A stretch of DNA of 64,000 nucleotides from positions 3,958,501 through 4,022,500 of the forward strand of contig NC_020911.1 of NCBI RefSeq assembly GCF_000155675.2. The letters are read 5' to 3'. Both the position numbers and the translations under genes were made by a program. The notes under the pieces were generated by a model. That model did no database searches, was not told the DNA's origin, and worked only from the letters and a program-made list of their open reading frames with translations. Positions 1 to 9,203 of this stretch are shown piece after piece. Each line of letters opens with the position of its first letter. The first letter of the stretch is position 1. The stretch comes from Octadecabacter antarcticus 307. GTDB taxonomy: Bacteria; Pseudomonadota; Alphaproteobacteria; Rhodobacterales; Rhodobacteraceae.

Positions 1-717
1 ATGCACAGCAGCCATTTGCCGTTGCGAATTTGGTTTCTTGCCGCGCACATCATCACCAGCCATTCCAACGGCATGTCAGCGCTGCAACTTCAGGCGCAAC
101 TTGGCCTTGGCAGCTACAAGACGGCGTGGCTCCTCTTGCAAAAGCTGCGGCGGTCGATGGTCAACCCTGACCGCAACCCCCTGAAAGACCTTGTCGAGAT
201 CGATGAAACAGAGATTCCGTTCCGGTCCCGGCATGATCCCGAGGACCGGCCAAAGGGTGGGCGGAGCCCGGTCGGAAAGATGTTTGTCGTCTGCGCCGTC
301 GAGTTATCAAGAGACGGACATCCGCGCCGTATCAGGATGAAACACATTCCCGACGGCGCATCAAAGACGCTACACGGGTTCATTGGTCAGGCTGTAGAGC
401 CTGGCGCTCACGTCATCACGGATGGCTGGCTAGGTTACGAAAATCCCCCTGCAAACACGCATGAGGCGAAGGTCGTCAGCGGCAAGAAGGCACATGACAT
501 ACTCCACTGGGTCCACCGCGTGTTCTCCAACCTAAAAACGTGGGCAAAAGGCGTCTTCCACGGCCTCAGAAAATGCCATCTGCAACGCTATCTCGACGAA
601 TTTGTGTTCCGCTGGAACCGACGGCGACACATGCGAAGCGCCTTCGACACGCTGCTGGGGATCGGTGTTGGTATTGGCCCAGCGACATATCGTGATTTTG
701 TTGAACAGCGCGCCTGA
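1..717 (+). CDS. IS1595-family transposase, C-terminal part (cut by window edge)
   Basis: This is a DDE-type transposase of the IS1595/ISXO2 kind, which moves its own insertion sequence by cut-and-paste. Seen: an acidic catalytic series (VEIDETEI near residue 68, then VITDGWLGY near residue 138), an HWVHRVFSNLKTW motif near residue 168 and a C-terminal HLQRYLDEFVFRWNRR block typical of the family. The family protein is usually around 300 residues with an N-terminal zinc ribbon. That part is absent because the reading frame is already open at base 1, so the true start probably lies upstream of the window. It stops cleanly at 717 and no small hairpin repeat is inserted in it. The family call is from recognised motifs; activity is unknown. 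Confidence 0.8.
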   Translation: MHSSHLPLRIWFLAAHIITSHSNGMSALQLQAQLGLGSYKTAWLLLQKLRRSMVNPDRNPLKDLVEIDETEIPFRSRHDPEDRPKGGRSPVGKMFVVCAVELSRDGHPRRIRMKHIPDGASKTLHGFIGQAVEPGAHVITDGWLGYENPPANTHEAKVVSGKKAHDILHWVHRVFSNLKTWAKGVFHGLRKCHLQRYLDEFVFRWNRRRHMRSAFDTLLGIGVGIGPATYRDFVEQRA

Positions 718-859
718 AGGCCCTTGTTCACGGCAAAAGCCACGCCCCATAAACCCACCAGATGTTACAAACTGATCCGATCCGCCTCTCAAGCCACAAG
801 GGCGAGGTTCTGCGCCGCGTCAACATGTGGGGCAACCGGACTAAAAGGGATAAGCCTTT

Positions 860-1519
860 GCTTGGCGCTTGAACTTCTGAGAATGACGAAGCGCGTCTTG
901 CGTTCCACCACCGTACCTATCGCTGAGCGATTGAAAGCCCCTTAATCAAGTCTCCTTCCCAGTGGCCAGGAACCAGACGTGCCTCGATGTCTTCGGGACG
1001 ATGGATAATACGCAACGTTTCCGGCACCATAGCGGAGCCCGCTAAGCTGGTGCTTTGAGCACCGCGTTTTGGTTTGGCCCGCCGCAGCGCCTCAATCATC
1101 AGCGCCTTCAATCCGCCACGTGGCTGAGCGTAGATCGCAGCATAGATCGCTTCGTGGCTAATGCGCTGACTGAGATCATCTAGATGCATGAGCCGTAATC
1201 TGGCCGCGATCTGCTCTGGCGACCAGCACCAATAGATCAGACGGTTGCGCACCCAATCATAAAACGGGGCACCAGGGGCCAGCTTCCGCCGCCGACCAGA
1301 GCGCCGTTGTGCCATATCATGAGCACGCCGCGCCTCTTGGGGATCGTAGCTATCGGACGCGCCGCGCCGCTTCAATTCATGCCCGATGGTGCCATGATGC
1401 CTCCCCAGAAGGCGGCCAATCTCACGCAGGCTCGAGCCACGTTGATGTTCTGCAAAGATTACGCCTCGTTCCTCGTTCCTCGGCGTCCAGGTGTTTGTAG
1501 TGACTTTCCATAGCAACAT
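860..1519 (-). pseudogene. IS30-family transposase, frameshifted and truncated
   Basis: The N-terminal 190 or so codons read as an IS30 transposase: a helix-turn-helix region (LREIGRLLGRHHGTIGHELKRR), the SPEQIAARL block and the start of the DDE core (GHWEGDLIKG). At about 941 the frame slips by one base. The next segment (NRSAIGTVVERKTRFVIL) continues the IS30 core in another frame until about 865, after which homology is lost. The remaining catalytic residues are missing, so it cannot be functional. IS30 end-like sequence (CAGGTGTCGCACTTCAATC) lies just upstream at about 1541. A separate IS30 C-terminal fragment is found at 10826-11011. Confidence 0.75.
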
Positions 1520-1628
1520 CCTATGACGCTCTCAGCGGCAGGTGTCGCACTTCAATCTTGAGCCTAAGCTGCTAATGCGGGTTTCAAAATTCAGGAGAGA
1601 AGATCAATCATAGATTCGCTGAAGCTGA

Positions 1629-1664
1629 CCGGCTAGAAGCCGGTGGTTTCGATCCATTAGGTGG
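1629..1664 (+). repeat. IS605-type element end, solo copy
   Basis: The segment reads CCGGCTAGAAGCCGGTGG followed by a pyrimidine stretch and CCATTAGGTGG. Nearly the same signature (AAGCCGGTGG ... CTCCATTAGGTGG) occurs at 59668-59697 beside an IS200-type transposase. I read both as ends of IS200/IS605-type elements. Here it abuts and probably truncated the DUF4145 gene. Confidence 0.45.
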
Positions 1665-1957
1665 AAAATGAACTTGGGCGGCGCATTGACGCTGACGATG
1701 CACCTAAGGGCGTATCCGACGATAGTGTGGAAGCGATTGACCATGTGCGAAAAATTGGCAATATCGGTGCGCACATGGAAAAAGATATTGGTGTTATCGT
1801 TTCGGTCGAACCAGAGGAAGCTCAGTTGCTAATTGAATTGATCGAGTCGTTTGTTGATGAGTGGTATGTTTCAAGAAATACTCGCACGGCCCGTTTCGGC
1901 AAGCTAAAGGCATTGGCAACGAGTAAAGAGGATTTGAAGGCGAAAGGAGGCGACTAA
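1661..1957 (+). pseudogene. DUF4145-domain protein, C-terminal fragment
   Basis: The 98-residue frame contains the conserved DUF4145 signature AIDHVRKIGNIGAHMEKD followed by the EPEEAQLLIELIESFVDEWY helix, which sits at the C-terminus of full-length members (usually well over 200 residues). The N-terminal portion is missing and its place is taken by an IS605-type end. The frame begins at a GTG within that junction. DUF4145 proteins are often linked to mobile or defence genes and have no established activity. I regard this as a truncated remnant. Confidence 0.6.
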
Positions 1958-1964
1958 TTTCCCC

Positions 1965-2507
1965 TCACTTCCGCTTCACAAACTCCGTCAATATCACAAT
2001 CCTCTGACCCTCAACCTTGCCTTCAATATGCGCCGCATTCTCCGGCACCAGTGAGATATTGCGCACCGCCGTGCCGCGTTTGGCGGTAAACCCCGCGCCC
2101 TTCACTACCAAATCCTTTACCAAAACGACCGTATCGCCGTGTTCCAGCCGCATGCCGTTGCTGTCGAAATGTTCCACCACCAGCGCCGACGCTTCGGCCA
2201 GCGCCATAACCTCAGGCTCCATCATCATGCTGTCGCGCGCATCCGTCGCCCACATCTCATCGATCTCACCGAGACGCCGCCACACGGCGATCTGCACCGA
2301 TGACTCGACAGACCACATCGCCCCTTCGAGACAGCGCCAATGGGCGGCGGGCACATCGCCCTCACCGCGACAGGCGGGACACAACAGCACCTGATCCTCA
2401 GGTGGGACGTCAACACTCACCAAACCATCCGCCCCGCCGCAAAATTCGCAAGCACTTCCCGCGCGGTCCATCAATTCATCCCAGCGCATCGCAATATCCT
2501 TCAGCAT
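1965..2507 (-). CDS. phnA: PhnA/YjdM-family zinc-ribbon protein
   Basis: A 180-residue protein with an N-terminal zinc ribbon (CEFCGG near residue 20 and CPAC near residue 42) and the characteristic C-terminal PhnA domain (GDTVVLVKDLVVKGAG, KRGTAVRNISLV, IEGKVEGQRIVILTEFVKRK). In E. coli the homologue (YjdM, formerly PhnA) sits near the phosphonate operon, but its role is not settled. It should not be confused with the phosphonoacetate hydrolase also named PhnA. The middle part (residues 60-110) is less conserved. It stands alone on the minus strand, divergent from the cold-shock gene. Confidence 0.8.
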   Translation of the reverse strand: MLKDIAMRWDELMDRAGSACEFCGGADGLVSVDVPPEDQVLLCPACRGEGDVPAAHWRCLEGAMWSVESSVQIAVWRRLGEIDEMWATDARDSMMMEPEVMALAEASALVVEHFDSNGMRLEHGDTVVLVKDLVVKGAGFTAKRGTAVRNISLVPENAAHIEGKVEGQRIVILTEFVKRK

Positions 2508-2767
2508 TTCAGGGGCAATTTCGTGCCTGTCAGATACCTATGCGGGGCCAACTGCAACCCTTTTCAACCTTGGCGGTAATTCGCCAACAACGTGAATGTG
2601 CGGCCTTACCCCTTGCCAAACGGCCCAACCTGCCCCATATGATACTTTGCAAACGTTATTCTATCTCGACCACTGTCTTCCTTCATCGGCGACCGTCAAT
2701 CGATCTAGCACTGACTACGCCAAGCTGCCGCACAACGCGGGCAGTACGTTCTAAAGGAAGACATGAC

Positions 2768-2974
2768 ATGGCCAACGGTACAGTCAAATGGTTCAACACA
2801 ACAAAAGGCTTCGGCTTTATCGCTCCTGAAACTGGCGGCAAGGACGTTTTCGTTCACATCTCCGCAGTTGAGCGTTCCGGCCTCACAGGTCTGGCAGACG
2901 ATCAAAAGGTAACTTTTGACGTTGAAGCCGGTCGCGACGGTCGTGAGTCCGCGGTTAATCTCGCACTCGCATAA
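2768..2974 (+). CDS. cspA: Cold-shock protein, CspA family
   Basis: A 68-residue single cold-shock domain that binds single-stranded RNA/DNA and melts RNA secondary structure. Both RNA-binding motifs are present: GFGFI (residues 14-18, RNP1) and VFVHI (residues 27-31, RNP2). The start ATG is preceded by AAAGGAAG with 7-nt spacing; an upstream in-phase reading would add non-homologous sequence. About 260 nt without a gene precede it, consistent with the long leader usual for cold-shock genes. A terminator follows directly. Confidence 0.93.
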   Translation: MANGTVKWFNTTKGFGFIAPETGGKDVFVHISAVERSGLTGLADDQKVTFDVEAGRDGRESAVNLALA

Positions 2975-3000
2975 ATTTTAGGTCTACGGACCTTATGAAG

Positions 3001-3029
3001 GGCGGTTCCTATGGGAGCCGCCTTTTTTT
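3001..3029 (+). terminator. Rho-independent terminator of cspA, overlapping the dodecin stop
   Basis: A GGCGGTTCC / GGGAGCCGCC stem with one G-T pair is followed by seven T residues, 27 nt after the cspA stop. The stop codon of the convergent dodecin gene lies inside the hairpin. Confidence 0.8.
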
Positions 3030-3359
3030 GTGTTCGTTTGTCAGTGCAACGGCTTGGTCAGCCAAAGTGAACGTGACCTTCAGAACGACGCGGTATTTGT
3101 CGATTTTTCCATCGCTCACGGTGACTTTCTGGCCCGCGACCCACGCACCCATGATCCCTTTAAGCGATTTGGATGCGCGTTGGATGCCATTCTCAAAGGC
3201 GTCATCAAACGACTTGGAAGACGAACAGATGATCGCGATAACTTTTGCGACTGAATTAAACGTAGGCTTATGCCAGTTGGTTATTTGATCACGTGAGCCG
3301 TGTGGTTTGCGGACGTCCACGCCAGCATTCAGATTGTCCCCGTTCAGATTATTGGGCAA
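3009..3359 (-). CDS. Dodecin-like flavin-binding protein, start uncertain
   Basis: Residues 37-105 match dodecin, a small flavin-storage protein forming dodecamers: SVAKVIAIICSSSKSFDDAF, GIQRASKSLKGIMGAWVAGQKV and DGKIDKYRVVLKVTF. Dodecins are normally about 70 residues and begin right at SVAKV. Here the codon before SVAKV is AAT rather than ATG, and the open frame runs back to a TTG at 3359 with a GTG inside it. Either a non-ATG start with an extended N-terminus is used or the original start was mutated. The extended frame overlaps the end of the esterase gene by 11 nt. Confidence 0.65.
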   Translation of the reverse strand: MPNNLNGDNLNAGVDVRKPHGSRDQITNWHKPTFNSVAKVIAIICSSSKSFDDAFENGIQRASKSLKGIMGAWVAGQKVTVSDGKIDKYRVVLKVTFTLADQAVALTNEHKKRRLP

Positions 3360-3996
3360 TCAGGCTAAGGACCGACGGCCCAATGCCATTCACAATTTTT
3401 TCCACACCTAAAGCGCTAGGGTGAATGCCATCACTTTGCATATACAACAAACGCACAGCTGCCAGATCGGTGCCATCCTCCAACGGTGCAAAGAAATTTG
3501 CATAAAGGTCTAGCCCGTAGATCTGCGCCAGCTCCGGATACATCGCATCAAACGCGGCCTCATACGCGGGGCCATAATTACTGGGCGCATCCAACCCGAC
3601 CAACAACACCTCGACACCAGCATCCACCGCCGCGCGCAGAATCGCATCTAAATTCGCACGGCTCACGTCCGGATTAATACCGCGCAACAAATCATTGCCA
3701 CCCAAATTCACGATCATCGCATCAACGTTTGGCGTCAGTGTCCATGCCGCACGGCTGAGCCCCCCCGCCGTCGTGTCGCCAGATACGCCTGCGTTGATCA
3801 CCTTCACATCGGCCCCGCGCGCCCGCAACCATGCCTCCAGCTGCGGCACAAACCCTTCCTCCATTGGCAATCCATAGCCTTGGGTCAAAGAATCCCCCAA
3901 TGCGGCAATGGTCACTGTCTCTGCCTGCGCCGCACCTGCCAGCGCACCGGTGCTTAAAATCAAACCCAATCCAAGGTTGCGACCAGCGCGTAACAC
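3349..3996 (-). CDS. tesA: SGNH/GDSL esterase (TesA-like arylesterase), periplasmic
   Basis: SGNH hydrolase hydrolysing acyl esters or thioesters. Seen: a signal peptide (about residues 1-25, ending GALAGAAQA), block I GDSLTQGYGL with the catalytic Ser, the block II Gly in GVSGDTTAGG, block III GGND, and the catalytic DGIHP near the C-terminus. I place the start at a GTG (3994-3996) because it gives a compact signal peptide; the frame stays open further upstream, into the divergent gene. It is divergent from ybbA-ybbP, the same arrangement as tesA/ybbA in enterobacteria. Length (215 aa) fits the family. Confidence 0.85.
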   Translation of the reverse strand: MLRAGRNLGLGLILSTGALAGAAQAETVTIAALGDSLTQGYGLPMEEGFVPQLEAWLRARGADVKVINAGVSGDTTAGGLSRAAWTLTPNVDAMIVNLGGNDLLRGINPDVSRANLDAILRAAVDAGVEVLLVGLDAPSNYGPAYEAAFDAMYPELAQIYGLDLYANFFAPLEDGTDLAAVRLLYMQSDGIHPSALGVEKIVNGIGPSVLSLIAQ

Positions 3997-4036
3997 TCCA
4001 TATGAAACTGACCCGAACAAGCCAAAGGCCACCCCG

Positions 4037-4723
4037 ATGACTGATGCCCTCTCGCTCTCCAATGTCTCCCTTTCGCTGTCAGGCAACGCCGGTACGGTTG
4101 ACATCCTGCACGACATTTCGCTCACGGTGAAAAAGGGTGAAACGCTTGGGCTCGTCGGGCCGAGTGGATCTGGCAAATCATCTCTCCTGATGTTGATGGG
4201 CGGGCTTGAAACCGCGTCGTCTGGGTCTATCACAGCGCTCGGAACAGACATCACACACTTGGGTGAAGACGAACTTGCGCGCTTTCGTCAGTGTAATATG
4301 GGGGTGGTGTTTCAATCCTTCCACCTCATTCCCACAATGACCGCGCTGGAAAACGTCGCGACGCCGCTGGAACTGGCTGGTGTGCGCGATGCCTATGACC
4401 GCGCCAACGCTGAACTTGCCGCCGTCGGCCTTTCCAATCGTGCAACGCATTACCCCGCGCAGATGTCAGGCGGTGAACAACAACGTGTCGCGCTGGCCCG
4501 CGCGTCCGTCACCCGCCCAAAACTGCTTTTGGCCGATGAACCTACTGGAAACCTTGATGAAACCAATGGTGCAGCTATCATCGACATGTTGTTTGATCTG
4601 CGCGAACAACACGGCGCAACGCTGATCATGGTCACGCACTCAAACGAACTCGCGGCGCGCTGTGACCGTGTGATCCGCTTACGCGACGGACATATCGATA
4701 CGCTTCAGGCCGCGGCTGAATGA
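4037..4723 (+). CDS. ybbA: ABC transporter ATP-binding protein, YbbA/LolD type
   Basis: A 228-residue nucleotide-binding subunit. Walker A GPSGSGKSS (about residue 43), Q-loop VFQSFHLIPTMTALENV, signature MSGGEQQRVALARA, Walker B LLLADEPTGNLD and the H-loop VTH are all intact. The sequence is of the MacB/LolD class, whose members work with FtsX-like permeases to move lipoproteins or other substrates from the inner membrane rather than import solutes. Its stop overlaps the permease start (ATGA). The start ATG at 4037 follows an AAAGGCC-type site. Confidence 0.9.
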   Translation: MTDALSLSNVSLSLSGNAGTVDILHDISLTVKKGETLGLVGPSGSGKSSLLMLMGGLETASSGSITALGTDITHLGEDELARFRQCNMGVVFQSFHLIPTMTALENVATPLELAGVRDAYDRANAELAAVGLSNRATHYPAQMSGGEQQRVALARASVTRPKLLLADEPTGNLDETNGAAIIDMLFDLREQHGATLIMVTHSNELAARCDRVIRLRDGHIDTLQAAAE

Positions 4724-7251
4724 CCCCGTCCACATTTTTCGTTGCATGGACCTTTGCCAAACGTGAACTGCGCGGTGGGCTTCACGGCTTTCGCATCTTC
4801 CTTGCGTGCCTCGCCCTTGGCGTCGCGGCCATCGCCGCTGTCGGCACCGTGCGCGCCTCCATCCAGGCGGGCCTAGCCGCCAATGGTGCCGCCCTTCTTG
4901 GTGGTGAAGCCGTCGTGCGCTTCACCTACCGGTTTGCTGAACCCGAAGAACGTGCTTGGATGGCATCCATTGCGACCCGCGTTTCGGAAACCACTGATTT
5001 CCGCTCCATGGTTGTGGTTGAACGCGACACCGTCGAACGCGGCCTGACCCAAGTACAGGCGGTGGACAATTTGTACCCGCTCATCGGCGAAACCACACTC
5101 GATCCGGCTATGCCACTGGCTGATGCCTTTGCAGGCAATGCCACGTTCCCTGGCGGCGTCATGGAACGCGCCCTTGCCGACCGACTTGCGCTCACGGCTG
5201 GTGACAGGTTCAAACTGGGCGAACAGACCTTCGTCCTCTCCGCGATCCTTGTGTCTTACCCCGACAATTCAGGCGGCGGATTTGGCCTTGGCCCTCGCAC
5301 GCTGGTGTTGCTTGACGACCTCGAAAACTCTGGCCTTCTTGCGAAAGGCACCCTGATGGAAAGTAACTATCGCCTTGATCTTGCGGACAACGCAGACCTC
5401 GAAAGCCTCGAAAACCAAGCCGAAACTCTGTTCGAAAACTCTGGCCTGCGCTGGCGCGACGCCCGCGCAGGTGCCCCCGGTATTGCGCGTTTTGTTGATC
5501 GGATCGCCGCGTTCTTGATTCTGATCGGGCTGTCGGGCCTTGCTGTTGGTGGTGTCGGTGTTTCCGCCGCCGTACGCTCCTACCTAAGCGGTAAATCGAA
5601 CGTCATCGCGATCCTGAAAACCCTCGGCGCGACACGGCGCACAATTTTCCTAACCTATTTCCTACAAATTGGCATCCTCACCATCGTTGGCGTCGCAATC
5701 GGCGTGGTCTTAGGTGTCGCTATTCCACTGGCCTTCGCCCCCCTTATTGAGTCCCGCTTGCCGATCCCAGCCGATTTCACGCTCCACGCTGCGCCATTGT
5801 TTGAGGCTGCAATCTACGGCGTCCTTGCCGCGCTCATCTTCACCCTCTGGCCACTGGCCCGCACCGAAGACATTAAACCTGCAACCCTGTTTCGTGACGC
5901 CTTCGGCGCGGGCAAAACCCTTCCTGCGACCAAATACCTCATCATCACGCTGCTGCTGCTCGCAACCCTCATTGGCACAGCGATCATATTCTCCGGTACC
6001 GCCTTCCTGACCCTGTGGACGGTGGGCGGCATCCTGTTTGCCCTCGCCCTTCTGGTCGCAGCCGCAGCCGTCGCGCGGTTCACTGCCCTGAAATTCAGAC
6101 GTTTATCACGCGGTCGCCCCGCGCTGCGTTTCGCCCTCGCCTCCATCGGCGCGCGGGGCGGTGAAACCACCTCCGTGGTCCTCTCCCTTGGCCTTGGTCT
6201 TGCCGTTCTTGCCGCTGTCGGGCAGATCGACGGCAACCTGCGCAGCGCTATCGCCAATGAATTGCCCGACATCGCGCCCAGCTATTTCTTTGTGGACATC
6301 CAGCCCGATCAAATCGACGGGTTCCGCGAGCGGCTGGACAACGATCCGCAGGTGTCAAACTACGAGGCCGTCCCCATGCTGCGCGGCATCATCACCCAGA
6401 TCAACGGCCAGTCCGCAGGCGATTTCACCGATCACTGGGTGCTGCAAGGCGACCGCGGCGTGACCTATTCCAACCTGCCCGGGGATGGTACGATCATCAC
6501 AGACGGAGAGTGGTGGCCAGCCGATTACGCGGGCCCGCCGCTGATCAGTTTCGCAACCGAAGAAGCGATCGAAATGGGCCTGAATATCGGCGACACGATC
6601 ACCACCAACATCTTGGGACGTGACATCACCGCGACCATCGCCAACTTCCGCGAGGTTTCGTTCGAGGACGCAGGCATCGGCTTTATAATGTCAATGAACC
6701 CCGCCGCCTTACAAGGCGCACCACATTCCTGGATCAGCACAGTCTACAGTGAACCCGAAGCCGAAGCCGCCATTCTGCGCGACCTCGCCACCGCCTACCC
6801 AAATATCACCGCGATCCGCGTGCGCGATGCGATTGACCAGGTCGTGCAATTGCTCGGTGGCATTTCCGCAGCCACCCGCTACGGCGCACTCGCAACCTTG
6901 CTCACCGGATTCCTTGTCCTGATTGGTGCCGCAGCCGCAGGGATGCCCGCCCGCACGTTTGAGGCCGCAGTACTGAAAACGCTAGGTGCATCGCGCGCCA
7001 CCATCCTGCGCAGCTTCGCTCTGCGCTCTGCCCTCCTCGGCCTGGCGGCGGGTCTTGTCGCGCTCGCCGCAGGGATATTGGGCGGCTGGGCGGTTTCAAC
7101 GTTCATCATGGAAACTGGCTACACCCCGATCTGGACATCGGCGGGCGCAATCATCTTGGGCGGCATGGCGGCGACGTTGCTGGCGGGTCTTGCGTTTGCA
7201 TGGCGCGCCCTTGCCGCCAAACCCGCCCACGTCCTAAGATCGCGCGAATGA
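4720..7251 (+). CDS. ybbP: FtsX-like ABC permease, YbbP type
   Basis: An 843-residue membrane protein with an N-terminal transmembrane segment (about residues 20-45), a large periplasmic MacB-like domain, three transmembrane helices around residues 265-390, two more around 400-450, a second periplasmic domain (about 490-700) and three C-terminal helices. The LKTLGA(T/S)R motifs before the second and last helix groups (TLGATRRTIF and TLGASRATIL) are typical FtsX coupling segments. Starts within the ybbA stop, ends overlapping the next gene by ATGA, so it is the middle gene of a three-gene operon. Confidence 0.9.
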   Translation: MTPSTFFVAWTFAKRELRGGLHGFRIFLACLALGVAAIAAVGTVRASIQAGLAANGAALLGGEAVVRFTYRFAEPEERAWMASIATRVSETTDFRSMVVVERDTVERGLTQVQAVDNLYPLIGETTLDPAMPLADAFAGNATFPGGVMERALADRLALTAGDRFKLGEQTFVLSAILVSYPDNSGGGFGLGPRTLVLLDDLENSGLLAKGTLMESNYRLDLADNADLESLENQAETLFENSGLRWRDARAGAPGIARFVDRIAAFLILIGLSGLAVGGVGVSAAVRSYLSGKSNVIAILKTLGATRRTIFLTYFLQIGILTIVGVAIGVVLGVAIPLAFAPLIESRLPIPADFTLHAAPLFEAAIYGVLAALIFTLWPLARTEDIKPATLFRDAFGAGKTLPATKYLIITLLLLATLIGTAIIFSGTAFLTLWTVGGILFALALLVAAAAVARFTALKFRRLSRGRPALRFALASIGARGGETTSVVLSLGLGLAVLAAVGQIDGNLRSAIANELPDIAPSYFFVDIQPDQIDGFRERLDNDPQVSNYEAVPMLRGIITQINGQSAGDFTDHWVLQGDRGVTYSNLPGDGTIITDGEWWPADYAGPPLISFATEEAIEMGLNIGDTITTNILGRDITATIANFREVSFEDAGIGFIMSMNPAALQGAPHSWISTVYSEPEAEAAILRDLATAYPNITAIRVRDAIDQVVQLLGGISAATRYGALATLLTGFLVLIGAAAAGMPARTFEAAVLKTLGASRATILRSFALRSALLGLAAGLVALAAGILGGWAVSTFIMETGYTPIWTSAGAIILGGMAATLLAGLAFAWRALAAKPAHVLRSRE

Positions 7252-7922
7252 CCCAGCCTTCAGTTTCTACTGCCGCGCGTTTCTTTGGCTACGGCAGCCT
7301 CGTCAATCTGGCGACCCATGACTATCCTGACCCAACGCCCGCGACCCTTACCGGATGGCGACGCGTGTGGCGGCATGCATTGGCACGCCCCGTCGCGTTT
7401 CTGTCTGTGCAACCCTGCACGCACACCACGCTTCACGGCATAACCGCGCAGGTTCCGCGCGGCGACTGGACTGCACTGGACCTGCGCGAACACGCCTACC
7501 TGCGCCGCGATGTCAGCGCCCAGTTCGACCAGTCGACCGTCGTTTACGAAGCAAACCCCGATCATATAGCGCCGCCCAGCACGGGTCATCCAATTTTGCT
7601 CAGCTATCTTGATGTCGTCATTGCGGGTCATATCACCCTTATGGGCGGAAACCCAAATTCTGGCGGCCCCGCGCATTTCTTCGCCACCACGACAGGCTGG
7701 GGCCCGATCCTTGATGACCGCGCCGATCCGCTTTATCCGCGCGCACAGCCGCTACATCGCGACACCCGCGCTATCGTGGACGCCACACTCGCGACCCTAT
7801 CGGTTCCGGTGCAACCAGCCCAAAGTGCGCGCCTGCTTTTCGATGCCATCCGCGCCAGCATCCCCGCCACCACCAGCCCGCATGACTCGGTAGGCCACGA
7901 TCAACGCGATAAACCCAAATAG
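7248..7922 (+). CDS. Gamma-glutamylcyclotransferase-family protein
   Basis: The FFGYGSLVN motif near residue 14 is the substrate-binding loop of the gamma-glutamylcyclotransferase/AIG2 fold, and a TLTGWRRVWRHA block follows as in bacterial family members. Such enzymes cleave gamma-glutamyl amino compounds to 5-oxoproline, but the substrate here cannot be told. The start overlaps the ybbP stop (ATGA). The last 125 nt overlap the end of the convergent MATE gene, an unusually large overlap; the C-terminal 40 residues look poorly conserved and may be a read-through extension. Confidence 0.75.
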   Translation: MTQPSVSTAARFFGYGSLVNLATHDYPDPTPATLTGWRRVWRHALARPVAFLSVQPCTHTTLHGITAQVPRGDWTALDLREHAYLRRDVSAQFDQSTVVYEANPDHIAPPSTGHPILLSYLDVVIAGHITLMGGNPNSGGPAHFFATTTGWGPILDDRADPLYPRAQPLHRDTRAIVDATLATLSVPVQPAQSARLLFDAIRASIPATTSPHDSVGHDQRDKPK

Positions 7923-9203
7923 AATTCCGCCCACAGCCTGCCCGATCAACACCCCACCTGCCCCGAACCACACCGAAAACACGATCACAAACGGGACCGT
8001 GCCAATCGTATGCCGGCCCCAATTCACCAACGTCGAATAAAATGGGTGGCCCATGTTATTGCAGGCCGCGTTGGACACAAAGATCATACCGTTGAAAAAC
8101 CAAAGCAGGCTCAACGGTCCAGCGAACAAAAACACCAACCTGCGCGCGGGGCCGTCCAGCACAAACAGCATCTCCAGCAAGGGCCGCGCGGTGAACAACA
8201 GGCCGGACACGACCACAACAACAATGCCCGTAAAAATTAGCCCTTCACGAAACGCCCGTTTGACACGGTCAGGCTGACCGGCGCCAAAATTCTGTCCGAT
8301 GATCGGCCCAATGGCCCCCGAAAGCGCAAAAATAATCGCAAAAGCCACTGGCGTCAGACGGCCCACAATCGCCATCCCAGCAACGGCATCTTCACCAAAC
8401 GCCGCCATGGACCGAGTGACATAGGCCTGCCCGATGGGGGTGGCCAATTGCGTCAAGATCGCCGGAAACGCAACAATCAAAACTGGGCGTAGATCCGGCA
8501 ACATGTTCGACAGATCAGGGCGTCCAAAGCCACCATAATAGCGAACAATCGGCACCAAAGCACTGACACCAATCGCCACCCGCGCCGCAACGCTGGCCCA
8601 GGCAGCACCTTGCAATTCCAACCCGAACCCAAAGATCAGGATCGGGTCCAGAACCGCATTCACACAAGCGCCAATGATCGTCGCCATCATCGACCGTTGC
8701 GCGTCACCATGGGCGCGCAAAATCGCACCACCGACCATGCCGACCAGTAACAATGGCAATGACGGGATGATGATTGCCAGATAACTCACAGCCAGGTCAG
8801 CAGTCGCACCCGTCGCGCCGACCAAAGCAACAATCGGGTCCAGATTGAACCAGACAACGCCCGCAAAAATCGCGCCGAACAGGGCACCAAAGACCAGCAC
8901 GTTCGTCGCGCGCCGCTGGGCCAAAACCGTATCACCCTCACCCAAGGATCGTGCGACCAACGCGCCCCCCGCAATCGCCATGCCGATCCCAAATGACGAC
9001 GTGAAAAACAAAATTGCACCAGCATATCCGACAGCCGCCGCCAATTCCGCTTTGCCGAGCATTGAGATGAAAATCATGTCAATAAAATCAACCATGAACA
9101 CCGCCATCAACCCGACCGACGACGTGAATGCCATGACCGAGATGTGGCGCATCAGCGACCCGCTCAGGAATTTCGCTTGTGCGTTTTCCGCGCCCGCTGC
9201 CAT
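7797..9203 (-). CDS. MATE-family multidrug/solute efflux transporter
   Basis: A 468-residue, twelve-helix MATE transporter exporting cationic compounds in exchange for Na+ or H+. Recognisable family features are the paired six-helix halves, the first-half LVARSLGEGD loop (about residue 88) and the equivalent second-half IIGQNFGAGQPDR (about residue 303). The ATG overlaps the gltX stop (TAATG), so the two are translationally coupled. The C-terminus overlaps the convergent gamma-glutamylcyclotransferase gene. Confidence 0.9.
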   Translation of the reverse strand: MAAGAENAQAKFLSGSLMRHISVMAFTSSVGLMAVFMVDFIDMIFISMLGKAELAAAVGYAGAILFFTSSFGIGMAIAGGALVARSLGEGDTVLAQRRATNVLVFGALFGAIFAGVVWFNLDPIVALVGATGATADLAVSYLAIIIPSLPLLLVGMVGGAILRAHGDAQRSMMATIIGACVNAVLDPILIFGFGLELQGAAWASVAARVAIGVSALVPIVRYYGGFGRPDLSNMLPDLRPVLIVAFPAILTQLATPIGQAYVTRSMAAFGEDAVAGMAIVGRLTPVAFAIIFALSGAIGPIIGQNFGAGQPDRVKRAFREGLIFTGIVVVVVSGLLFTARPLLEMLFVLDGPARRLVFLFAGPLSLLWFFNGMIFVSNAACNNMGHPFYSTLVNWGRHTIGTVPFVIVFSVWFGAGGVLIGQAVGGILFGFIALIVAYRVMRAGGGGDAGADGIEKQARTLGWLHRNR